DNA of 64,000 nt from Emmonsiellopsis sp. PD_33 (GCA_032988165.1 JANTQF010000081.1:62001-126000); one strand, 5' to 3'. Positions 13,400 to 27,349 are shown, counted from the first letter of the stretch. A program made the numbers and translations. The notes: generated by a model not told the origin, from the sequence alone.

Positions 13400-14339
13400 T
13401 TAAGTCCTCAGCTTCCATGTCAGCCTCATAAAGTATCTATAGCCTGAACAAGGAATATCCATCCCTATATTCATCTTGATTATGTGTTTTTAAAGCTGGC
13501 TATAACTCATCCTCTGAGTACTCATCTAGCTCTTGAAACTCTTCATCTGAGGACTCATTCAATGCTACAATACTGACTACTGATAATTATGGAGAGCCTG
13601 GCTTGGCATGCTGTTGTTCTTTCTTTTTTCACTGAAGCCTATTATAGGTATTAAAGGCCATGATTATTAGGCTGTCAATATTATATTAATCAGGGTGCCT
13701 AATGTAGAATGAAAGGTGAATATTGATTTTAGTCCATAAAAATTTAACTATCTTCTTACTAACCTGATGAATATAATTCATTATTATGGAGACATCCTTG
13801 ATGAAGTTATGATTCAGCATTCTTTTCCTTAGATAATGAAATTATGGAAAGTCATATTTATTATAGAGTATATATCCAAGAGAATTGAAAAATGTCTTAA
13901 AGTATTCTTATGGGGACTTAGAACATGAATTATATAGCTTTGAAAAGGATTTATTATGTTCAAGGTGTTGTTCTGAATTCTTAGTCAGTAATTACAAGAG
14001 TTACTAGAGGTTAAAGACAATTAACATATGCTTGTATTGATTGATAGTATTTTCCAGTGACTGAATGTATTATACTTGGTGATGTAATGTAAATGCAAGC
14101 ATGGTGTTTAGCTCAGTAAACTAATAGTAGTAAAGGAGGATTTACTATTTAATTGTATAAGCTCTGTAATCAAGGTTACAGCTGTGTTCTATATGCCTAT
14201 TAGTAACTAATGATATTAGAGAAGACTCAGGTGTGCATATATAAACTGTACTACCTTACATATTAATATGTCTTATGCTATTAAAGATGTTATACTGAAA
14301 TTACTCCTCATCAGTTGTGAAATCTTTTTGGGATTCCAT
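13400..14339 (-). pseudogene. Unidentified degenerate coding region
   Basis: From an ATG at 14339 (minus strand) a single frame reads MESQKDFTTDEE and continues for about 300 codons. Its few stops are nearly all TAA/TAG at plausible Gln or Trp positions. Recognisable pieces include INQYKHMLIVFNLQQLLQLL, KIVKFLWTKINIHLSFYIRH and a late acidic cluster (NESSDEEFQELDEYSEDEL). The continuous frame suggests a real ancestral protein. I do not recognise the family. It could be a Gag-like protein or accessory ORF of another element. It lies midway between the two gypsy copies. Confidence 0.4.
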
Positions 14340-17300
14340 GGCAGAGGTGGCAGATTGACAATGTGCAGCTTAGAGTAAGAATATGAGAGGATGGTGCTTA
14401 CCAGCAGTTGAAATAGAGTAAGTAAGTTTGTGATGATGGATAAGGAAGAAGTATGAGATAAAATGATTAAGAAATTGACTGAATAAATTAACTGCTGATG
14501 GGGTTATGTGCAGCTCTGAGTTAGCTGGATAAATCATCAGTTAGTCTTGTGATGTGCCACTCTGGCAGCTGCAAGTCATATAATCACTAAAGAGAGGCCT
14601 TAGCTTAAACTGAGAGTAATCAGTCTAGAGTCTCTAAACATGTCACTAAATATAAGTACAGAGTAAGTAAATGACTATAACTAACTTAGTGAGCAACAAC
14701 TAGGTGTGCTAAGTAGCTCTGAGCTGACTTTAAGCATAGTCACTTGAAATCTGAGCATGCATGTTATATAATCAATGCACTGAGTAGAATCTGAGCTGAT
14801 ATAGAGTATGCTTCCCAGGCTGGAGCACTCATGCAGGGCAGGCTAAAGTAGAGCTAGCATAGAGAATAGCTACTCAGACTGAGATAACATATGTGGTATA
14901 TTTCAGATCCTAGTGAGCTAAATACACTAGAGGCTGGATAAGGGCTAGCCTGATATATACTCCACATAATCAAGATAATATAACCAGTAATATCAGTAAG
15001 TTCAGGCTGAAGGTTTCTGAGCTAAATAAATATTTTGCTGATGTAGTTTGCACAACACTCACTGGCAGATGCAACTTAAATAAAGTCATAAGAGCTAGCC
15101 ATTAAAATACATTGTAGGGCTATAATGTCACATCTCCATTCAGATCTCCTTCAGAGTAATTAAGGGGATTTAGATGGTAACTTTTTGAATCTGCATGCAT
15201 TATACTAACAGTCTAATAGGGGTTTGAATCTAATAGAGAGCAGCATGAACTCTATATTTTATTCCATAGTAGTAGTACTAACCCTTCAGGGCAACCTGAT
15301 TTAAGCTGCAGGATGAGCTAGTCATAAAAACATACTTTAAAATTATACTAACATCATCATTCTTATTAGTATTAAATTGATTATGCTAAGAAGAAAGATG
15401 ACTTTTTACTGTGCAGAATATAACAGCTCAGGGTTTAAACCCAGCTGAGTATAGCATGAATTTTATATTTTATTTCATAGTAGTAGTATTAACCCTCTAC
15501 TAGCAGGGCAGCCTGGCTTAAGCTGAGAGATGTGGTTTAAATCCCCATGCTACATATAGTGAGATTAATATTCCTTCAACCCAGACATATCAGAACTGCT
15601 AAGTCTGTAGATACATTGCTATTATGTGTTTACTACTAATATAATCTAACATTCATTGTACCTTCAAATATTACTACTATTTTTTGTAAATGCATACAAG
15701 TTAAGCATTCATCTCATTCTTGCTATGTAATTGAACAGCATGATGTTACAGGGCATATTATATGAGTAAATAATGCTCAAGATTAAGATATTCTTAAAGG
15801 TTAATAGTGCAGTATATCATAATATATGTGCATTATTGGAGAGGGGGATGGCAAGGTATGAGCTTCTAGGTTTAAATTTATGAAGAAAGTAAAGTAAGAG
15901 GAAACTACTGCTGATGTTTAAGTATGTGTATGAGAGTTATTCTTAGATATTTTAAAATATTCCATTAGTAACTAGGGATAATTATCTGAATGCTATAACC
16001 TGGTAGTGTAAGAACAATTAGAGATAATATGAGTCATAAAGAAATGAGAGGTTGCTTGACAGCACTATAACTATTAATAAAAGTAATGATTGCATGTTAG
16101 TGGATAGTCAACCAGAGGATTAGAACAGCATTACTAACCTTTAAAGATAAGAGGAGAACTTGAAGGAGAGAGTTCCAACAAGATAATATGCCTGGCAGGT
16201 AATGATATATAATTTTGAAACAGATTTGAGAGTAATGTGTCTGGTTGACAATTTGATATTAGAGATAGATGATAAGAAGATTTAGAAAGAGAATAACTTG
16301 AACTGTGTACTGTTAAATCTTCTCTATAAACTTATTGAAAGAGAGCTTTTAATAACTCACAATCAGTACAAAATATAGTATCTGAGCTTTGATCAGTTTG
16401 ATCTAATGTAGATATACAGTAAACATTCTTTTTAAATAATAATGAAAAAAATAGATGCTTATGGCTGAGAATAATATAAGTTCTATATTACTAGCAAGAT
16501 GGAATAAATTGTTTTGAAGCTGGGTTTTTAGGTATGTATACTGCAATTTATTATTAATAGTTGCCAGTCAAAAAAGGCTAACTTAAACTTGCTAGTAAAA
16601 AGAGGTAGTTACTCCTATCTACTACTAATTAGTGGATAAGATATTATATGTAATTCTTTATTTATCTTCTTACTTATTTGGATGTGAACTTTACTCTACA
16701 GGTAAAGTTTATCAGTACTTCTCACATCTAAATTCTTCTTTCATACTTACTGTTGCACCCAAATGAACATTAATGTCATATAAGAACCTTAGGTGCTAAT
16801 GAGTATGAACTTCTTACTTAGCTCTATATATAGTGCTTGGCTTAAGCTTAGTTCTAACTTAAGCTGAGAATTCTATACTTAAAATTTACTAACTGAAATA
16901 TAATAGATATTTACTACAATAAATTCTTATTCTATGATTACATCATCTAGGCTTATATGAGTCTCAACTACATCCTCATATTCTGTACAGTCCTTAGCTT
17001 AAGTCAGAGCTAAGCTTAAGCTAAGTATTATTTACTTAAGCATTACTATATTAGCTCTAACTTAAGCTGAGGACTGTCTGCCACAACATACTGAATGTAA
17101 GATAATAGGTCTCAAACAAGAGTAAAATAGCTTTATAATACTGAAAACACTCTGGAGTGAACACAGTTAGTGCCTGGGAGAATGATTTTCAGGCTGATTG
17201 GAGAATAGTAGTATCTTTACTTCCTTATAGAGGAACTAATTATAATCAAAACATTATAGAAAGTTAATTAACATTATCATCATTAGGATCTTCTGATGCA

Positions 17301-18036
17301 AGTCTGAGTCAGTGAAATAGATCTCAGTAACCTGATGAACAAATTGATTAGAAATATGATTTACAATCTATTCAGATGATGCTAGTATCTTCTCCCCCTC
17401 AGCCTAGCTAACAAATTGATTTTCAAAGTGATATTATTAACCTAGGTCTATTAGAGGTTCAGATTGATTATTTCAATATATCCTTCTAATACTATATTAA
17501 TTTCTATTAATATTTAAGTATTTAGGAACAATCAGTGAGATATTCATGAGCATCATAACTAATAATAAGTGATAGTAGCTTTCTGCCTGTAGATGTCTGA
17601 GTTCATTAACTATTAATAAAATTGTTTGGTGTAGAGCTTCCAGAGTTATGAGAGCTATAATACTGAGGTTGATGTAGAGAGGTTTTATGAGTTAGAATGA
17701 TAGATTTATTATAATAATACAGTAAGTATAATTCATTTTTCTACCTTCCTTGACTATACAATAGATATTAACTACTAGAAACTGCTGAGTAGGATCTTTC
17801 TGATGACAATTTTAACTTAAATGTGAGAAGAGATTGGAAGAGGCACAGGACTGATGATACCCTAACCTCAGGTACCTCTAAGAATGGAATTAATAGTTTG
17901 AAAAGTAAGAATAGATCAGATCTTGATCTAGCTTTAGAGCTATATTATGAACTTGTGGGTGATAATGTTATCTGGGACTTGAGGTGAATAGAGATTACAA
18001 GATGAAGCAAGGCAGATTATTTAGTAATAAATAGAA
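14340..18036. other. AT-rich, CpG-free sequence without recognisable genes
   Basis: Decayed sequence carries several copies of the CTTAAGCTGAG half-palindrome (near 14599, 15515, 16843-16870, 16996-17015 and 17060). Gene-like frames are absent. The left target duplication of gypsy copy B (TAGAA, 18032-18036) ends the stretch. Confidence 0.55.
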
Positions 18037-18290
18037 TGTGAAGGGCTATACTCTTATACCCTATATCCATAGCTCATCTGAACTTTGCTTAATCTCTAAC
18101 TGCCCAATTAGATGCCTCCAACCAGGCCTTCATATAAATGTTTATTTACTCTGATCTCACATAATTTTCTTCTATTTATATTATATAATCTCATAATTTC
18201 TTTTTCTTTTTCCTTCCTTTCTCTAGTGATTACAATCTTGATTCTAGTGTATAGCTTGCATGATTTACTTATTAGAGTGCACCTGTTATA
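18037..18290 (+). repeat. 5' LTR of gypsy copy B (254 bp)
   Basis: It starts TGTGAAGGGCTATACTC and ends CACCTGTTATA; the ancestral CA terminus has become TA. Its length is identical to the other three LTRs. Confidence 0.9.
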
Positions 18291-18704
18291 TTTTATAATT
18301 ACTCACTTGATCTCTTCTTAGAGATCCTCATTATATTTACTCTCCAAACATGATTTATATATATAGTAGATTCTTCTGAATGTGACCTGCACATACAGCA
18401 AACTCTTCTGAAATCTGAAATACAACTCACCCAGCTTAGCTCTGCCAGATAACATGTTAGTGAAAGACCCTAAAGCCCTGATGATTTATATTAATATCTC
18501 ATAAGATTTTCCTCTGAATTTTCTGAATCCTCTGAACTTTCTGAATTCTCTGAACTCTCTAAATCTGAATAATCTTTTAAATCCATTATGAATATGGATC
18601 CTCTGCATGAAGATAGTATCTCTTCTTAGAGCTCTAATGCTAAATTCTGAAACTTTATCTAATAGCTCATAAATAAGATCAACCTCATTACTGAATAAAA
18701 TCAT

Positions 18705-21700
18705 ATGCCTGCATCAACTTTAGCTTCTATCCTGACTCTTACTCATCTGACTGCTCCTTTTGAGGACTTTCTGAGACATCTAAAAGAAAGGCTCATCACC
18801 CTTGAGAAATTCATGGGTGAATAAGTCTCTGAATATCCTGTCTGGCACCTCAGTGCAGAGGCTAAAATCACTTTAGACAGCTTTACAATTAAATCTCCCA
18901 TTGATCAGGCCTAGTATATCTATACCTGACTCTCTAGCACTGCTATCACCTGATTCCACCTTTAAATGAAGGCTAATATCAAACTTATTCCTATAATCTC
19001 TAATATCATTTTTGATTAGTTTGACATCCTTTTCTCTAACTCTTCAGTGGCCTAGAAGGCTCTAACCTGACTACACAGTGTTTGCTAGAAAACTAATCTG
19101 CTCTCTATCTTTCTTCTGAGATTTAATCAGAAGATTCTAGAAGCTAGTAGCTAGCTATAAAATGACATTGTCAAGAAGGTTCTGCTCAAAAAGGCCATCA
19201 AGTTTAAACTCCTATAGTAGATTATTACCTCTATTGAACCCTCTATGTACCTTGAATATTATATAAAGCTCTGTAGCATAGAGAACAATCTATCTGAGAT
19301 TAAAGCCATTTAGAGCTGAATCTATAGTGATACTCCTACTATCTTTAGGGAGGCCTTCCTCAAGATCTCTCTACTAAAGAATCTAAATACTATAAATTAA
19401 ATGTCTACAGGGCTTGCTCACACAAATACATTCTACATCCCAAATATGACTGCTGCTGCTGTTGTTGATTATCATACTTAAAATGTCTACATTAATTGTA
19501 ATAAATCTGAGTATAGAGCTACTAACTGCTATGGAACCCATATTCCCCTGAAACTACCCATACAGTTCATAAATATATAAATCAAGCCTGAAGAGGAGGA
19601 AGACTTTGAAGATATCAAGTCAGACTTGAGAAAAGACTAGCTTTCATGTGAAATTATGAGTGGAAGCTCCTAGAGTTAGATAGAAAGACCTTTAAGAAGA
19701 AAATGACTGTTCTGGTAATTCTTATACCTACTGTAGTTAATTATTCTTTTAATATGAATGCTATGGTGAATAGTAGTTGCTATTACTATTCAATGATTCA
19801 TCCTCATATAGTTAATTATTATAACCTTCTGTATATCCTGATCAACCCCTAAAAGATTGAAGGTATCAATGATGATACAAGCAGCTTTGTATGAAACATG
19901 ATGAAGCTTAATGTTGATGTTGATAGATTTCTCCAAGAAAATACTTATATATATAAGATTGAGAATCTCCTATACAACTTCATATTAGACCTATTATAGC
20001 TATCTGAACATCAAGCTCTCATTGATGCTCATAATTAATATGTTGTATTCCCTGAAGGTATTTATATCTCTAAAAAAGATATTTATAAGACTACTAACCT
20101 TCATCAAATCTTCATTAATGCCTATGACCTCCTCTGAAGCTGCAATTGGAAATTTAAGTTCTGACCTCCTATTGAAATCTTCATTGCTAGTATGACTGAC
20201 ATAGAGAAGGCTCTCTTATAACTCTCTAAGAAGCTGAAGACTGACTCTATGATAGTCCTCCCTCTATAATATCATAAATTTCTTGATATTTTTAATTATA
20301 AGGCTGCTGAGAAGCTTCTGCCATTCCACAGTGTGTATGACTATTATATTAAATTTAAGAAGATAGATGATAAAGATTCTCAGCTACCCTAGAGACTACT
20401 ATACAACATGTTGTGTGATGAACTGCTTGTGCTCCACAAGACTCTTAATGATCTTCTAGATAAGGGTTTCATCTGAGTTAGTAATTCACCTGTGGGCACA
20501 CCCATACTCTTTGTAAAAAAGCCAGGTAGAGGCCTCTAGTTCTATGTTAACTATTAGGGCCTTAACTGCCTCACCTAAAAAGATCATTACCTACTACTAT
20601 TAATCAATAAGACTCTCAAATGAATTAACTGAGCTAAGTAGTTTATAAAGCTAGATGTCATTTTCACATTCTATAAGATCTAAATCACAGAAGGAGATAA
20701 ATAGCTAACTATCTTTTACATGAGATATAATCTATTTGAATGGATAGTCATCCCCTTTAGTCTCATAAATACTCTAAGTATCTTCCAGAAATATATTAAC
20801 TAAGCCTTATGAGACTATTTAGATGAATTTACTTCTACCTACCTTGATGACATTCTCATCTTCACTAATAGATTCTATAAGTAGCACTAAGAGTATGTTC
20901 AAAAAGTTCTTACCTGCCTTTACAAATATAGTCTCCTAATTGACATCAACAAATCTGCCTTTGAAGTCCAAGAGATGATCTACCTTGACTTCATCATAGA
21001 GGTAGGGAAGAGAGTCTGTATGGACCCCAAGAAGATTACTACTATCCTCAAATAGGAGACCCTTATAACTGTAAAAGATGTATGAGACTTTCTAGAATTT
21101 ATAAATTTCTACTAATACTTCATTTGAGATTTTTCTGATATTATCTGATTACTAACTGACCTCACATGCAAAGATTAGCAGTTTTAATGATCTAAGGAAG
21201 CAGACAAGATATTTACACACCTTAAGTAGATGTTTGTCTTTGCCCTGATGCTCATTACATTTAATTCTAACTATCTGATAGTGGTTAAAATAGACTCTTC
21301 TAGTTACATCACAGGTAGTACTCTCATGTAATGAGATAATAAAGATGTCCTGCAATTCTGCACATTTATATTCAAAAAGCTCAGCTCTGCCAAAACCAAC
21401 TATGAGATCTATAATAAGGAACTTCTCATCATCATCTAATATCTAGAGGAATGGGACTCTAAACTCCACAGTGTGAGAGACTTTGAAATTATCATAGATT
21501 ATAAGAACCTCTGATATTTCATAATAACCTATAAACTCTCTGAATACTAGATGTACTAGACCAAATTCCTCAGCTACTTTTATTTTATAATTCATTACCA
21601 TCTTGGCATAGAGAACTCTATGGCTGATGCCCTCTCCTAATATGAATAGAATATACCTTCTGAAGACTCTGATACCTACTAAGTAAATCATAAATAGAGA

Positions 21701-23340
21701 TTACTAGATCTATAGATTCTTAAAGAATCTAAAGTAACACTACATGAAGTAATATATATCTCACTTATTACCCTATCAATCACAACTGCCTCATTCTTAC
21801 TCCAGGGACTCTGGGACATTACTGCTACCTCCAATGAATACCTTCAGATGATAACCCAGATTATTTAAGATAAAGCTTGTCATTTTCCATCTAAACTCCA
21901 AGCTCATGTTGATATTACTAAATGCTTCATAGACCCTAACTTTCAACTACACTTTCAGAGGAGATAGTGGGTTTCTAATTCAGAATCATTGCACACTCAA
22001 ATTATGCAAGAAACTCATGATTCTCTAATGATCAGCTATTTAGACTATAAAGTACTCTATCAAATTTTATTCTGAGATTTCTACTAGCCTGACATGTTTC
22101 AGAGCATCTAACAGTTCATTCAGAACTGCAACATCTACTGATTCATTATTGCCTGATAGGACTACTGCTAAGGTCTACTCAAATCTCTCCTAATTTCCAA
22201 ATATATCTAGCATAATATTATCATTAATTTTACAGTAGATCTTCTCATAAGTAATAGCTGTAAGAATATCCTTATCATTATTAACTGCTTCAGCAAAGAT
22301 GTTATTCTTGAATCCTGTGTGAAGATAGATGCACCCACAGTAACTAAAGCCTTTCTCTGAAGTTCATTTTATTGCCAGTATGATCTACCCTATATAATTA
22401 TCTCAGACTGTGAAATCTAGTTTATTAGAGCAGTCTGAATCTGAATCTACTAGCTCCTCAAGATCTTCTGATACCTCTTGACTATCTATCACCCTAAAAC
22501 TGATGACAGCACTAAATGTATGATTCAGACAACTAAAAACTACCTTCAAAAGTTCTATTCATACATCTAGAATGACTGAAATGAACTCCTCCTGCATGCT
22601 AAATTTACAATTAATAATTATAATACTATTAGCACTGATGTCAGCCCATTTTTCCTCTTATATGATTATAATCTTAAAGTTCTTAATCTCACTGAATCAT
22701 CTAAATCTTCTACTTTACCCTACAGTTCAATCTAAATTGTAGATACCATCATCTTGAAACTCCAGCAAGCCTGCAAGTAGGCTGAATCCTTCATGGCCAG
22801 TGCTTAGTAGAACTAATAGAATTATATAAATGCCTACTGAAATCCTGCTGAACACTATAAGATAAATAATAAGATCTGATTAGATCTCTAAAACATTATG
22901 ACTAATTGCCTGTCTCACACACTTAACTATTAATATACCAAGTACATTATCATTGAAGTCCTGAGAAGTCATAACTATTACCTTAACATGCTATCTAGAA
23001 TTTATAATATGTTTCACATGAATCTACTCTGCAAGGCCTCCACTAACCTATTTCCCTCACAAGAGATTACTAACTGGCATCTACCTGACATCATTAGGAA
23101 AGATAATAAGGTAGAATATAAGATTGAAGCCATTCTCAACTACTACTACTATGGATAAGAATTTCAGTACCTGATGAAGTAGCTTGAATATAAGGTCTCT
23201 TTATGGGAACTAATCTTTACCCTGCAGGATACCACCATACTTACCTGTTATGAAGAACTGCACCTGCCTGATGAGACTCTACTCACACTGCACTGCACCT
23301 GATTCTCTGAATCCTCCTGCCTGCCTCTGAAACTAAATAG
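18705..23340 (+). pseudogene. Gag-Pol relic of gypsy copy B
   Basis: A Gag-like frame starts MPASTLASIPTLTHLTAPF (18705) and contains TTLEKFMGE. The zinc knuckle near 19484 has lost its first Cys and its His (YINCNKSEYRATNC). The reverse transcriptase contains FIKLDVIFTFYKIQI, EWIVIPFSL, YLDDILIFTN (20840 onward) and IDINKSAFEVQEMIYLDFI. RNase H reads KIDSSSYITGSTLM, with MADALS at its end. The integrase includes QETHDSLM. The chromodomain near 23110-23215 reads EYKIEAILNYYYYG, then EFQYLMK and LEYKVSLWE. Dozens of stops make it non-functional. Confidence 0.88.
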
Positions 23341-23350
23341 AAAGAAATAA

Positions 23351-23604
23351 TGTGAAGAGTTATATCTTTATACTCTATATCTATAACTCATCTGAACTTT
23401 ATCTGATCTCTGACTGCCTAATTAGATGCCTCTAATTAGGCCTTTATATGAATATTTATTTGCTCTAACCTTATATAATTCCCTTCTATTTATATTACAT
23501 GATCTCATAATTCCTTTTTCTTTTTCCTTCCTTTCTCTAATGATTACAATCTTAATTCTAGCATATAGCTTATATGATCTGCTTATCAGAGTGTGCCCAT
23601 TACA
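23351..23604 (+). repeat. 3' LTR of gypsy copy B (254 bp)
   Basis: It starts TGTGAAGAGTTATATC, preceded by the purine tract TAGAAAGAAATAA, and ends GTGCCCATTACA. It differs from the 5' LTR by many transitions, as expected if the LTRs were mutated independently after insertion. Confidence 0.9.
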
Positions 23605-24734
23605 CAGAAGGATTTTAAACATGGTAAAGGACCTCTTGACTATGTGACTATTTACTGGGGTTAACTGGAAACATAAGATTAATATATGTCTAACATTATG
23701 ATCATTAATAGTTGGTAAGAATCATATGAATCACCTCATCATGAGTGCTTGGCTATTCACTAGGGATTATAATAATTAGGACAAAAGTGAGTTTAAATTA
23801 GAGCTTGATAATGAGAATAATGTACCTAAGATTCTGTCATCAGAAGAGGCAAGGAAGGTATATATATGATACTCTAAATTAGAGTTTCCTAGTATAAATA
23901 GAAGATTATCTAATATGTAATAAATTGTTGATAATGCAGGTACCTAATGAGGCCATTTTAATACTAAATTTTGGGAGGTGGTAGATGCATATTACTTTAC
24001 TGAACTGAGTAATTTAAGGGGACAGATTATATAGTTATTAAGGGATGATAACTTTACAGTAATATCTGGAGAAGAGAAGATATATATCATACTAGTAGAG
24101 CTAGAGGTCATAAATGCTTGAACTAACTTGATAGCATATAGAATGTAAAGGGTTGTTTTCTGTCTGATGTTATTATACAAGATATAGTTAAGTATTTCTT
24201 TAGCTGGAGAGCATTTAGGCTGAGTATTAATACTCTGATAGCAAAGTGATTTAATTCAATTTCAGCTGGAGTAGTAGTAGTAGTAGCAGGTGAGATATAC
24301 TATATGATAATAGAGTATGAAGAGACAGAAATACATAAGGTATCCAAGGTAGAGGCTTTTCAGAGTAAGTGTAAGATGTCATTTGCTGAATATAATATTA
24401 ATTGGTGCTAACATGTGATGCAGGAGTATACAAATAAATGTATAATATATAATGTAAATAGAGAGAGCTGTGGAAGATGAAGGTTGCAGAGATCTTATAA
24501 AAGAAAGTAATAAAAATAGCAGGAAGGAAGGTAATAGTTGAGGAGGAGAAGGCATAATTTATTAAAAGTGCTTTTATTAATTTAATTGAAGATCTTAAGA
24601 ATATTGAGTAGTAGTAGTTATTATATTTACAGGTTATAAATATTAATCATATTAATATGATCATAGATTTACTATTCTCAGCTTAAGCTAAGAAGAGTGT
24701 GGCAACACAGTATTAACTATTCTTAGCTTAAGCT

Positions 24735-24945
24735 GAGGATAGTGTGTCAATTGAGGAGAAAGTATTAATTGAGGATGTTATGCTAATTAAGAAATGTATG
24801 TCAATCCAGGATGGTATGCTAATTCAGGATGGTGTGTCAATCAAGTATAGTGTGTAAACTGAAAATGATATGTCAATGGAAAATAGTATATTAATAGAGG
24901 ACAGTGTGTTAATCAAGGAAATTACATCAATCAGAGGATGTATTT
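24735..24945. repeat. Degenerate tandem repeat of about 20 bp
   Basis: About ten imperfect copies of a unit resembling GTGTGTCAATCAAGGATG follow each other. Variants include GTATGCTAATTCAGGATG and GTGTGTTAATCAAGG. Confidence 0.75.
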
Positions 24946-25737
24946 AATAAAGATAGTTAATCTTAAATAGCATGCTATGTTATGAATTATAAAACATGTA
25001 GATATGTTACAAGATTTAGAAATAATAACTAATATATACTGGGTATAATTTATAGTATTTTGAAGATGTATGAAGTTTGCAGAAATGCCTAGCCTCTAGC
25101 TTGCACAGATCATGAAGCTAATGCACAGATTAGAGAGATGAACTAAGCTATTAAATCTTGCTAAAGCTGCTAAGCTACTTCTAGCTAGCTCTTAGCTAAG
25201 AAATAAATTGCCAATGGATATATATCAGATATCTATCTGATGAATAAACTATTACTATTTATTAATATAGCTGAGATGGCTGTGCTATTAGTAGTAAATA
25301 TATTAATATTATTATTAACTATTTTACTTGATGATTTGATTAGTCTGACTAGACATTTTTTTAATAGATATATTAGATTAGGATTATCAGCCCAGTAAAT
25401 ATAAGTATTTTACTGAGACAAGTAGTTATTCTATCTGAATAGATGATTTTAAAGCTAATTAGTTGCTAATGATGTAATAGAGAGTAAACTCTAATATTAT
25501 AAAATTTCTATTAATTGAGTATTATTATTAGTGTTGTAAATAGTGAATCTTAAGTTTAATATTATAGATGAGGGTGAAAAGGAAGATGGGAGAGATGTAG
25601 AAGAGAGGGGAAAAGAAGAGTAAGAGGCTGTATTTATTTATTTTAAATTTTAAGCTAACTTTAAGGTAGTTATAGATGTTTCAGTATCTTATATTGAAAG
25701 TCTAGATTATAAATTGCCTGAACAGGCAATTAGATTC

Positions 25738-25935
25738 AGTCTCTAAATGATCTTAGAGTAAGCACCAGAAAAATATAGAGTATTTACTACTATATTTATT
25801 ATAGTTCCTTCTGAATTATCTATCAGAGCTTTTAACTTTCAAATGGTCTTAGAGTAAATACTAAAAAAATATAAGATATTTATTACTATATTTATTATAA
25901 TTTCTTCTGAATTATCTATTAGAGCTTCTATCTTT
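25738..25935. repeat. Tandem duplication of about 100 bp
   Basis: Two adjacent copies share TCTTAGAGTAA, AAAAATATA, ATATTTATTATA and TTCTGAATTATCTAT in the same order (about 25738-25835 and 25838-25935). They differ by transitions. Confidence 0.8.
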
Positions 25936-27349
25936 AAAACTGTTATTTACTAATTTATTATTATTTACTCAGTTGAGAATAGGACTGAGAGCTATTATAA
26001 TGATTTAGAGGACTCAGATAAGAATATAGAAGATATATATAATTATATAAAAGCTCTATAGTTAGAGTTCTTTAGTAATGATTTCATACTGTATATAAAC
26101 TATTTAATATCACTTTAAAAAGATACTTTATTAATTGTTTAATCTGCTGAGTATGCTAGAAGTTCTGCTATATCTTAACTCTCTATTTCTATACTAGTGC
26201 TGTGAGTTTAGACTTAGCTTGTAAGTAAAGTGTTTAACTTTAATAGGGCCTCTAAGTATTCTGTAGTGAAGATTATATACTTAGTTTCTTAAAGAACATC
26301 TTAGCTCACTGTATGAGCATAAGGACTATTATTAGTTGCATATGAGATTAGATGGTAAGCTAGTTAGATGGTTTTGACTGTAAGGCTTGCAGATATCTCA
26401 TAAAGTCTATTATTAAAGATGAGAGAGGGTTTCCCAGTAGGAGCCTGCAGAGGATTAGATTTGTTTCTTTAAATAACCCATTAAAACTTAAGATATACTA
26501 CTAATTATAATAAGAATATAATATATCATTTAATATTATAGTAAAAGGCTTGATTTCTCTAAGTCTCTAGAAGCTCTATAATATAGATATCATCAGATGA
26601 GCTAATTAATCTAAGCTAAAAAGTATGAGTAAAAGAGAGGTGCAGATGTGTAGAGCTTCTATATAGTAAAAATACTTTTTAGAAGAGGTAAAAAAGTAGG
26701 TGATTTCTAAGAAATATATAGAGAATTTATATGGAAGCTTTAAGTGATTAATTTACAGGTAAATAGTGATTTAAATATAATATAATAAATTTTCATGATA
26801 GCAGCTCAGAATTAGAGGTAATATAGTGAATAAAAGTAAGTAACTAAAATAGGTATAATAGGGTAATTCCTATGAAAATTCTATAAATAGCTTGGGATTT
26901 TCTTGCTGAGTTTAATAATCTAGAGTAGATATCTATAGATTCATTAGAGGATCAAGTAAAGTAATATGTGTAGAGAAAGATGAGAATACAATTCAAATTA
27001 GAATTATCTATAATAAGAATGAAACTATTTAGATACTAGATATAAAGAGCTATTTATAAGAAGAATGAGATCTAAATAGATATAACTTTTAGAGAAGAAC
27101 AGTTTGTGAAGTAGATAAAATAAGTGGAAGAGATAGAGAAGAGATAGAGATTTATTAAAGAAAAAATAAAAATAATAAGAGTAGGAAGATATAATGATAA
27201 CTTATTATGAAGACTGGGAAACTTATAAAGAATCTTACATCTTTTATAATAATATGCTACTAATTGTAATTGGGAAAACTTAAGATGAAAATGTTGTGTA
27301 GAATAAGGTTGTATTACTATGATTTCTAGGCTGCCTATAAGTATTTATA

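Larger units (their letters stand above)
18037..23604 (+). mobile_element. Ty3/gypsy chromovirus, copy B, complete but hypermutated
   Basis: This 5,568-bp element lies on the plus strand, inverted relative to copy A with the 5' ends facing each other. The LTRs are 254 bp each. The flanking 5-mers are TAGAA (18032-18036) and CAGAA (23605-23609), a target duplication in which one copy has undergone C-to-T. The internal region codes in order for Gag, reverse transcriptase, RNase H, integrase and chromodomain, all interrupted by stops. The RT catalytic box YLDDILIF is intact at 20840-20863. No primer-binding site could be assigned to a tRNA; the bases after the 5' LTR are TTTTATAATTACTC. Confidence 0.9.
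23605..27341. other. AT-rich, CpG-free sequence with local repeats and no identifiable gene
   Basis: Besides the repeats listed separately, this stretch reads in places like decayed coding sequence (for example around 26000-27300 on the plus strand) but no family could be named. Two palindrome copies lie at 24677-24692 and 24722-24736. Confidence 0.5.
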
